Below are positions 56,698 through 64,000 of a stretch of DNA of 64,000 bases, in pieces; the stretch's first letter is position 1; the number at the start of each line of letters is the position of its first letter. The stretch lies in the NCBI RefSeq assembly GCF_009758015.1, contig NZ_WSEL01000003.1, positions 1,674,001 through 1,738,000 on the forward strand, in the 5' to 3' direction. A program made the translations under genes and the position numbers. This DNA comes from Ramlibacter pinisoli (GTDB lineage: Bacteria > Pseudomonadota > Gammaproteobacteria > Burkholderiales > Burkholderiaceae_C). A model generated the notes under the pieces. It saw nothing but the letters and a program-made list of their open reading frames with translations. It had not been told where the DNA came from and did not search any database.

Positions 56698-58803
56698 ATG
56701 TCCTCCCAGCGCCACCTCTTCGTGACCACCGCCCTGCCGTACGCCAACGGCAAGTTCCACATCGGCCACATCATGGAATACATCCAGGCCGACGTCTGGG
56801 TGCGGCACCAGCGCATGGGCGGGCACAAGGTGCATTTCGTCGGCGCCGACGACGCGCACGGGGCGCCGATCATGATCGCGGCCGAGAAGGCCGGCCAGAC
56901 GCCGCAGGCATTCGTGGCCGCCATCGCCGCCGGCCGCAAGGCCTACCTCGACGGCTTCCACATCCGCTTCGACAACTGGCACTCGACCGACAGCGCCGAG
57001 AACACCGAGCTGGCGCAACAGATCTACCGCGACCTCAAGGCCAACGGCCTCATTGCCAGCCGCACCATCGAGCAGTTCTTCGACCCCGAGAAGAACATGT
57101 TCCTGCCCGACCGGTTCATCAAGGGCGAGTGCCCCAACTGCCACGCGCAGGACCAGTACGGCGACAACTGCGAGGTGTGCAGCAAGGTCTACAGCCCCAC
57201 CGACCTGATCAACCCGTATTCGACGCTGTCGGGCGCCAAGCCGGTGCTGCGCAGCTCGGAGCATTTCTTCTTCCGCCTGTCCGACCCGCGCTGCCTGCGC
57301 TTCCTCACCCAGTGGACGACCAGCGGTGCGGTGCAGCCCGAGGTGCTGAACAAGATCAGCGAGTGGCTGCGGCCGGACGAGACCGGTGCCACGGCGCTGG
57401 GCGACTGGGACATCAGCCGCGACGCGCCCTACTTCGGCATCCCGATCCCGGACGCCCCGGGCAAGTACTTCTACGTCTGGCTCGACGCGCCGGTGGGCTA
57501 CCTGGCCTCGCTGAAGAACTACTTCGACAAGGGCGGCGCCCGGGCGGGCGGCGAGCCGCGCAGCTACGAGGACTTCATCGCCGACCCGGCGGTGGAGCAG
57601 GTGCACTTCATCGGCAAGGACATCATCACCTTCCACACCCTGTTCTGGCCGGCGATGCTGCACTTCAGCGGCCGCAAGGTGCCCGGCAAGGTGTTCGTGC
57701 ACGGCTTCCTCACCGTCAACAACGGCGAGAAGATGAGCAAGAGCCGCGGCACCGGGCTCGACCCGCTCAAGTACCTGTCGCTGGGCATGAATTCGGAGTG
57801 GCTGCGCTACTACCTGGCCGCCAAGCTCACCGGGCGCAACGAGGACATCGATTTCAACCCCGAGGACTTCATGGCCCGGGTCAACAGCGACCTGGTGGGC
57901 AAGTTCGTCAACATCGCCAGCCGGGCGGTGAAGTTCGTGCCCGGCGGCCAGCTGGTGGGCTCGTTCAGCGCCGAGGAGAGCCGCTCCATCCGCCTGGTCG
58001 ACGAGGTGCGCAACCTGTACGAGGGCCGCGAGTACGGCAAGGCGCTGCGCGAGATCATGGCGTACGCCGACGCCGTGAACGAGCGCTTCGACGGCGCCGC
58101 GCCCTGGAAGCTGGTCAAGGAAGGCAAGCCGGAGGAGGCGGCGCTGGTTTGCTCGGAGTGCCTGGAGGCCTTCAAGGTCATGACCGCCTGCCTCAAGCCC
58201 GTGCTGCCGCTCCTGGCCGAGCAGGCCGAAGCCTTCCTGCGCTGCGCGCCGCTCGACTGGTCGAACGCCGCCACGCCGCTGGGCGCCGGCCACGTGGTGG
58301 GCCAGTACCAGCACCTGATGCAGCGGGTCGACGCCAAGCAGCTGGACGCGCTGTTCGAGGTGCCGGCCGAGGCCGCCGCGGCCGCGGCCCAGCCCGCTGT
58401 GCAGCCCGCGGCCGCAGCCGCAGCGGGCGGTGACGGCCTGCCTGGCGGCGAGGCCCTCGCCCCCGAGATCACGATCGACGACTTCGCCAAGATCGACCTG
58501 CGCATCGCGAAGATCGTGCAGTGCGAGCCGGTCGAGGGCTCGAAGAAGCTGCTGCGCCTGACGCTGGACGCGGGCGAAGGCCGGCAGCGCACCGTGTTCT
58601 CCGGCATCGCCTCGGCCTACCGGCCCGAGCAGCTGGTGGGCAAGCTGACGGTGCTGGTGGCCAACCTGGCGCCGCGCAAGATGAAGTTCGGCCTCAGCGA
58701 AGGCATGGTGCTGGCCGCCAGCCACGGCGACGAAAAGGCGCAGCCCGGCATCTACGTGCTGGAGCCCGGCACCGGCGCACAGCCCGGCATGCGGGTGCGC
58801 TGA
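56698..58803 (+). CDS. metG: Methionyl-tRNA synthetase
   Basis: A 701-residue class I synthetase that charges tRNA-Met with methionine. HIGH is seen as KFHIGHIM at residues 20-27, and KMSKS at about residue 345 ([10 protein letters not shown]). The zinc knuckle is [17 protein letters not shown]. The anticodon-binding helical domain follows, and the C-terminal ~110 residues after a Pro/Ala linker are an EMAP-II/tRNA-binding domain ([19 protein letters not shown]) that also dimerises the enzyme. Complete. Divergent from apbC. Confidence 0.97.
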   Translation: MSSQRHLFVTTALPYANGKFHIGHIMEYIQADVWVRHQRMGGHKVHFVGADDAHGAPIMIAAEKAGQTPQAFVAAIAAGRKAYLDGFHIRFDNWHSTDSAENTELAQQIYRDLKANGLIASRTIEQFFDPEKNMFLPDRFIKGECPNCHAQDQYGDNCEVCSKVYSPTDLINPYSTLSGAKPVLRSSEHFFFRLSDPRCLRFLTQWTTSGAVQPEVLNKISEWLRPDETGATALGDWDISRDAPYFGIPIPDAPGKYFYVWLDAPVGYLASLKNYFDKGGARAGGEPRSYEDFIADPAVEQVHFIGKDIITFHTLFWPAMLHFSGRKVPGKVFVHGFLTVNNGEKMSKSRGTGLDPLKYLSLGMNSEWLRYYLAAKLTGRNEDIDFNPEDFMARVNSDLVGKFVNIASRAVKFVPGGQLVGSFSAEESRSIRLVDEVRNLYEGREYGKALREIMAYADAVNERFDGAAPWKLVKEGKPEEAALVCSECLEAFKVMTACLKPVLPLLAEQAEAFLRCAPLDWSNAATPLGAGHVVGQYQHLMQRVDAKQLDALFEVPAEAAAAAAQPAVQPAAAAAAGGDGLPGGEALAPEITIDDFAKIDLRIAKIVQCEPVEGSKKLLRLTLDAGEGRQRTVFSGIASAYRPEQLVGKLTVLVANLAPRKMKFGLSEGMVLAASHGDEKAQPGIYVLEPGTGAQPGMRVR

Positions 58804-58819
58804 AGGGCGGCGGCGACGC

Positions 58820-59683
58820 TCAGGCGTGCGCCGGCTGCTCCTTGACGCGCGACACCAGCTGGGTCGGGCTGACGAAGCGCATCGCGATCAGCAGCCAGAC
58901 CAGCGTGACGCCCATGTACACGATGGCCATGGCGTCCACCGACTGCGGCGCGCGCACGCCGGCCGCGAACACGGCGTAGTACAGCGCCACCACCAGCGTC
59001 TGCGAATCGGCGCCGGCGGTCAGGAAGGTGAGCTCGAACATCGCCACCGTGCGCACCAGCACCAGCAGCGACGCCGCCAGGATGCCCGGCACCAGCAGCG
59101 GCACCAGCACGTGCAGGAACACCTGCCAGGTGCGGGCGCCGAACACCCGCGCCGCCGACTCCAGGTTGATGTCGATCTGCTCGATGAAGGGCGTCATCAC
59201 CAGGATCACGAACGGCAGCGCCGGCAGCAGGTTGGCCAGGATCACGCCCCACAGCGTGCCGGCCAGGTGCAGCTGGTAGAACACCGTCGCCAGCGGGATG
59301 CCGTAGGTGATGGGCGGAACCAGCATCGGCAGCAGGAACAGGGTCATGAGCACGCGCTTGCCGCGGAAGTCGCGCCGTGCCAGGGCGTACGCGGCCGGCA
59401 CGCCGAGCAGGACGGACAGCCCCACCACCGCGGCCACCACCTCCACCGTCACCAGCAGCACCTGCGACAGCTGGAACTCCTTCCAGGCCGCCGCGTACCA
59501 CTGGGTGGTGAAGTGCTCGGGGAGCACGGTGCCGAACCAGCGCTGCGCGAACGAGTTCACGGCGACCGCCAGCACCATCATGGCGACGTTCAGCAGGAAG
59601 AAGGCCATCACGGCCACGACCACGGCGTTCCAGCAGCGGCCGCCCCAGCTGCCGGCGATGCGACGGTCGGGGGCGCCTGCCAT
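58820..59683 (-). CDS. ABC transporter permease (second of two)
   Basis: A 287-residue inner-membrane protein with six predicted helices, beginning with AVVVAVMAFFLLNVAMMVLA. The EAA loop, which contacts the ATPase, is in the SAARVFGARTWQVFLHVLVP region. Spermidine/putrescine-type (PotC-like) two-permease systems share this layout. Start is ATG at 59683, two bases after the upstream permease stop. Substrate unknown. Confidence 0.88.
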   Translation of the reverse strand: MAGAPDRRIAGSWGGRCWNAVVVAVMAFFLLNVAMMVLAVAVNSFAQRWFGTVLPEHFTTQWYAAAWKEFQLSQVLLVTVEVVAAVVGLSVLLGVPAAYALARRDFRGKRVLMTLFLLPMLVPPITYGIPLATVFYQLHLAGTLWGVILANLLPALPFVILVMTPFIEQIDINLESAARVFGARTWQVFLHVLVPLLVPGILAASLLVLVRTVAMFELTFLTAGADSQTLVVALYYAVFAAGVRAPQSVDAMAIVYMGVTLVWLLIAMRFVSPTQLVSRVKEQPAHA

Positions 59684-59685
59684 GG

Positions 59686-60557
59686 TCAGCCCTTGCCCCC
59701 GCCGGCCGGGCCGCGGTACAGGAAGTTGCGCGATGCCAGCACCAGCGCCACCACGGCCAGCTGCACCACGCCCATGACCATGGCGATGGCCGAGGCCAGC
59801 GAGTAGTCGTAGGCCTCGAACGCCGCCTCGTAGGCGGCGATGGAGATCACGCGGGTCGGCCCGGCCGGTGCGCCCAGCAGCACGGCCGACGGGAAGACCG
59901 AGAAGGCCTGCACGAAGGCCAGGCAGAAGGTCATCGCCAGGCCGCTGAGCAGCAGCGGGAAGATGACGTGCCGGAACTGCTGCCAGGGCGGAGCGCCCAG
60001 CGTGGCGGCGGCGCGGGCCAGCGCGGGGTCGATGCCGGTGATGTACGACAGCGTGAGCAGGAAGGCGAACGGGAAGCCCGAGATCACCAGCGAGATCAGC
60101 ACGCCCCAGTAGTTGTGGGTCAGGCGCACCGGGCCGTCCCACAGGGCGAGCGCCTGCACCGCCTGCGAGAACCAGCCGCGCGGGCCGAAGTAGGTGAGCA
60201 TGCCCTCGGCGATCAGCACCGTGCCCAGCGTCAGCGGCACCGTGACCAGGGTGGTGGCCACCTTCTGGAACGGGCTGCGGTTGCGCAGCCGGTAGGCCAC
60301 CGGGATCGCCAGCCCCACGTTGATCAGCGTGGCCGGCAGGGCCAGCTTCAGCGTGGTGGCGATGGTGTTCCACAGGGTCGGCTTGTTCCAGAACTCCAGG
60401 TAGTTGGCGAAGGTGTCCTTGCCCTCGGGCGTGAACGACAGCACCAGCCCGCTGAGGAAGGGATAGACGAACACCGCGACCACGAACAGGGTGGCCGGCA
60501 GCGCCATCCAGAACGCGGGGTCGCGCAGCGCCGAGCTGCCACGGGCCGGTTCGCCCG

Positions 60558-60561
<4 letters not shown>
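59686..60561 (-). CDS. ABC transporter permease (first of two)
   Basis: A 291-residue inner-membrane protein, PotB-like. A helix begins at ATLFVVAVFVYPFLSGLV; the EAA motif is AAATLGAPPWQQFRHVIFPL. It forms the heteromeric channel with the permease at 58,820. Its ATG overlaps the ATPase stop (ATGA), so the two are coupled. Confidence 0.88.
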
Positions 60562-61643
<1,082 letters not shown>

Positions 61644-61644
61644 G

Positions 61645-62814
61645 TCAGCGCAGCTTCTGCCCGCCGACTTCCTCGTCCCACTTGCGGAACGCCTTGACCA
61701 GCGCCTGCGAGTCGAGCGGCTGCACGTGCGGTCGGCTGGCGATCCAGTCGGCGTATTCGGCCCGGCCGAATTCCTTGATCACGTCCTGGCTCTCCTTGGG
61801 CGCCATCGTCAGCGGCACGTTGGCGACCGCCGGGCCGGGGTAGAAGTAGCCCTTGTCCCAGGTCAGCGCCTGCTGCGGCGGCTGCAGCAGGAAGGCCATG
61901 AGGTCCAGCACGATGGCCTGCTTGGCCGCCGGCATGCCCTTGGGAACCATCATGTACTGGGTGTCGTTGACCCAGGTGAAGTCCTTGAAGGCGGCGATCT
62001 TGTAGTTCTTGGGCACCACGCCCAGGGCGCGCGGGTTGATGTCCCAGCCGGTGACGCTGACGGTCATGTCGCGCGAGCCCTCGCCCAGCTCGCGCATCAC
62101 CGCGCCGGTGCCGCCCGGGTAGTACTCGATGCAGGTGTTCAGGTCCTTCAGGTAGGCCCAGGTCTTGGCCCAGCCGTTGACCGGGTCCTTGGGGTCCTTG
62201 TCGCCCAGCAGGTAGGGCAGTCCCATGAGGAAGGTGCGGCCCGGGCCCGAGTTGGCCGGCCGGGCGTAGATCAGCTTGTTCGGGTTGGCCTTGCACCAGG
62301 CCAGCAGTTCCTGCGGCGTGGTGGGCACCTGCTTGACCTTGTCGGGGTTGTACTCGAGCAACGGTCCGCCGGTCATGAACACCACCGCCAGCGCCTGGTC
62401 CTTGGCCAGTTCCTGCATCTTGCGCGCCTGCGGCAGGTAGTTGTCCATCAGCTTGGGGAACTTGGCCGCATGGTCGGGCAGCACCTTGAGCCACAGGCCC
62501 TGCTCGACGCCGGCCGACAGGATGTCGGTGCCGCCCAGGACCATGTCGATGTCGACCCGGTTGGCGCCCTGCATGGCCTTGATCTTGCCGGGCAGCTCCG
62601 GCGCCGGCGCCTTGGTGAAGGCGAAGCGCACGTTCGGGTTCTTGGCCGTGTAGCCCTCGATCGCGTCCTGCAGCAGCGCCAGGGCCCCGCCCACGTCGAC
62701 CACGTTGATGGTGACGGTCTGTGCGTGGACCGCGCCGGCGGCCATGGCCAGGGCGGTGGCCGCGAGCAGCCGGCGCGCGCCGGCGGCCAAAGCGGGTTTG
62801 AACAGCAGCTTCAT
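61645..62814 (-). CDS. Extracellular solute-binding protein of the ABC importer
   Basis: A 389-residue periplasmic protein with signal peptide (LLAATALAMAAGAVHAQ). It has the two-lobed type II binding fold (family 1/PotD-like), with ARPANSGPGRTFLMGLPYLL, EYYPGGTGAVMRELGEGSRD and VSVTGWDINPRALGVVP. The ribosome site is AGGAGACATCC before the ATG at 62814. First gene of the four-gene importer. The substrate cannot be read; a polyamine, thiamine or phosphonate compound is possible by family. Confidence 0.9.
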   Translation of the reverse strand: MKLLFKPALAAGARRLLAATALAMAAGAVHAQTVTINVVDVGGALALLQDAIEGYTAKNPNVRFAFTKAPAPELPGKIKAMQGANRVDIDMVLGGTDILSAGVEQGLWLKVLPDHAAKFPKLMDNYLPQARKMQELAKDQALAVVFMTGGPLLEYNPDKVKQVPTTPQELLAWCKANPNKLIYARPANSGPGRTFLMGLPYLLGDKDPKDPVNGWAKTWAYLKDLNTCIEYYPGGTGAVMRELGEGSRDMTVSVTGWDINPRALGVVPKNYKIAAFKDFTWVNDTQYMMVPKGMPAAKQAIVLDLMAFLLQPPQQALTWDKGYFYPGPAVANVPLTMAPKESQDVIKEFGRAEYADWIASRPHVQPLDSQALVKAFRKWDEEVGGQKLR

Positions 62815-63231
62815 GGATGTCTCCTGTGCCGCCGCAGCGGCTTGGTTCGATGCCTGCGAGCCGCCGCGGTGCGGGGCCCGCGCGACGGGTCCATTCAACC
62901 AGCGCCGCCCGGCGCCCACCTCGGGACAGTCTCGGTTGACGCCGCCGGCCCGCTGTGCTCGGAAGAGGGGCCGCCGCAACGGCCGCTTACAACACCGTGC
63001 GGCTGAGCCAGGACCTCATCCATAGAATCGGGGCTCATCCGCTTGCAGCCTTTTGTCGTCATGTCGCGCCGCCGTTCCCGTGTGTCCTCCCGCAGCCTGC
63101 GCTGCTCCGCCGGCCGGCTGCGCAGGCATTGCCGTGGCGGACATCCAGGCCGCCCGCCGCGGGTGGGCCGCTGGGGTTGGTTGCTCATCGGCGGCTGAAG
63201 CACGGCAGCCGCTGCCGCCCCTGGCCGGCGC
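62815..63231. other. 417 bp without a supported gene
   Basis: Upstream region of the ABC importer. The short frames here are Arg/Pro-rich and look like GC-driven noise. A minus-strand frame with MTTKGCKRMSPDSMDEV has no family or ribosome site. It should contain the importer's promoter and the end of the BamE-like gene's transcript. Confidence 0.4.
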
Positions 63232-63729
63232 CTACTTGCTGCCCTTGCCGAGGTCGGGGTCGTCGGGGTCGCGGCCGGTGGCAGTGCGCACGACGCGCTG
63301 GTCGGCGTCGAACCAGACGGTGAACACCATCGAGGTGTTGGGCGGCTCCAGCCAGCGCCAGTCCCAGGCCTGCTCGCGCTTGAGCGGCAACTGCAGCTGC
63401 CGCGCCGGCTTGCCCAGCATGCGGCGCACCTGCTCCAGCGGCAGGCCGGGCTGCACCCGGGCGAAGGTCTCGGGGGTGAGCACCTGGCGCAGCGCCGACA
63501 TGCGGCCGTCGGGGCCGATGGTGACCATGTAGTTGCGGTGGCCGGCCGGGTTGCGGTTGTATTCCAGCGTGTGGGCGCCGCCGGGCTCGTCCCAGACCTT
63601 CTCGGGCTGGCCGAACCGGGCGCGGACGTCGGCCTCGGTGGCCACGCCCTCCTCGAGTTCGGCGATCCTGCGTGAGTCGCAACCGACCAGCGCGGCCAGG
63701 CCGGCCAGCAGACCACCGACGAGCCCCAT
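63232..63729 (-). CDS. SmpA/BamE-like lipoprotein
   Basis: About 165 residues. The start at 63729 gives MGLVGGLLAGLAALVGC, a Sec signal with lipobox ending at Cys17; an upstream start would add 10 residues. Two repeats of a SmpA/OmlA-type unit are visible: EEGVATEADVRARFGQPEKV and QPGLPLEQVRRMLGKPARQL. Such proteins sit in the outer membrane, often with the BAM complex, but this one may be a paralogue. Divergent from the DUF3460 gene. Confidence 0.8.
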   Translation of the reverse strand: MGLVGGLLAGLAALVGCDSRRIAELEEGVATEADVRARFGQPEKVWDEPGGAHTLEYNRNPAGHRNYMVTIGPDGRMSALRQVLTPETFARVQPGLPLEQVRRMLGKPARQLQLPLKREQAWDWRWLEPPNTSMVFTVWFDADQRVVRTATGRDPDDPDLGKGSK

Positions 63730-63742
63730 GCGCCACCCCCTG

Positions 63743-63748
63743 TAAAAT
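63743..63748 (+). promoter_or_regulatory. Candidate -10 box of the DUF3460 gene
   Basis: TAAAAT in TGTAAAATCG, 22 bp before the ATG at 63771, the same context as before metG. No clear -35. Confidence 0.35.
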
Positions 63749-63770
63749 CGAGCGTCCACCGAACGAGTCT

Positions 63771-63989
63771 ATGTCCTCCAAGTTGCTTCGCATCTTCCGC
63801 CGTGCCGACTACCAGTCGGACGTCACGCAGTTCATCGAGCAGCTCAAGGCCGAGCGGCCCGAACTCGAGGCCCAGCAGCGCGCCGGCCGCGCCATCTGGT
63901 GGGACAAGCACCTCGACCGCGACGCGATCGGCGAGTGGAAGCAGGCCCGCGTGCCCCAGAAGCCCTACGTCTACGGCAGCGGCAGCTGA
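63771..63989 (+). CDS. DUF3460 protein
   Basis: A 72-residue protein. The family core is YQSDVTQFIEQLKAERPELE, followed by QQRAGRAIWWDKHLDRD and a short C-terminal tail with QKPYVYGSGS. Function unknown; the family is restricted mainly to Burkholderiales and often precedes scpA. The start at 63771 is supported by the upstream TAAAAT box and the family's typical N-terminus (MSSKLLRIF). The downstream partner would lie beyond the window. Confidence 0.85.
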   Translation: MSSKLLRIFRRADYQSDVTQFIEQLKAERPELEAQQRAGRAIWWDKHLDRDAIGEWKQARVPQKPYVYGSGS

Positions 63990-64000
63990 GGCCGGCCGCG

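Noticed and set aside
62895..63190. Minus-strand ORF upstream of the ABC importer
   Set aside because: Arg/Pro-rich, no ribosome site, no family; treated as non-coding.

Overview
The window suggests a high-GC betaproteobacterium of the order Burkholderiales, most likely family Comamonadaceae. The evidence is indirect: GC-saturated codon use on the right side, the ftsK-lolA-rarA, fkpB-ispH and apbC/metG neighbourhoods, a formate dehydrogenase locus with DUF3305/DUF3306 partners, and a DUF3460 gene. No rRNA, tRNA or CRISPR array was found.

The window has two very different parts. Positions 1 to about 19,495 look like accessory DNA. They hold a metal-efflux pair (czcA, cut by the window edge, and czcD), a stretch of gene fragments (isoprenylcysteine methyltransferase, a possible deacylase, and the selenosugar synthase SenB), a RloC-like ABC ATPase with a zinc hook and a candidate anticodon-nuclease tail, an XRE regulator with several unknown small genes, and a tight six-gene operon. 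That operon reads, in transcription order: a small VPA1267-like protein, a RecD2-like helicase, GmtY, GmtZ, GmtX and a complete rarA. GmtY/Z/X are the recombination trio of GMT (gamma-Mobile-Trio) elements.

The accessory DNA ends inside the host's own rarA. The native gene, in its usual place after ftsK and lolA, is broken at 19,495/19,496, after the codons for the conserved Gly-Ala-Thr-Thr and just before the expected Glu-Asn. The element therefore appears to have destroyed host rarA while carrying its own full-length, diverged rarA as the last gene of the recombinase operon. The other half of host rarA is not in the window, so the element is at least 19.5 kb long and its left end lies before position 1 or has been lost.

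From 19,496 onward the DNA is ordinary chromosome. It has lolA, ftsK, a Crp/Fnr regulator, trxB, a PLP dehydratase, ispH, an FKBP isomerase, radC, an Smr protein, a truncated hemoglobin and an FtsX-type permease. Next is a compact natural-product locus at 32,073-43,723: a phosphopantetheinyl transferase, an NRPS with a fused formyltransferase and a luciferase-like monooxygenase embedded in its adenylation domain, and a PKS with a terminal thioesterase. A polysaccharide deacetylase is divergent from it. A formate dehydrogenase region follows at 44,698-55,508 (fdhD, cytochrome b, lipoprotein, beta and alpha subunits, a small Tat protein, a TorD-like chaperone, a polyferredoxin, DUF3306 and DUF3305). 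The window closes with apbC, metG, a four-gene ABC importer, a BamE-like lipoprotein and a DUF3460 gene.
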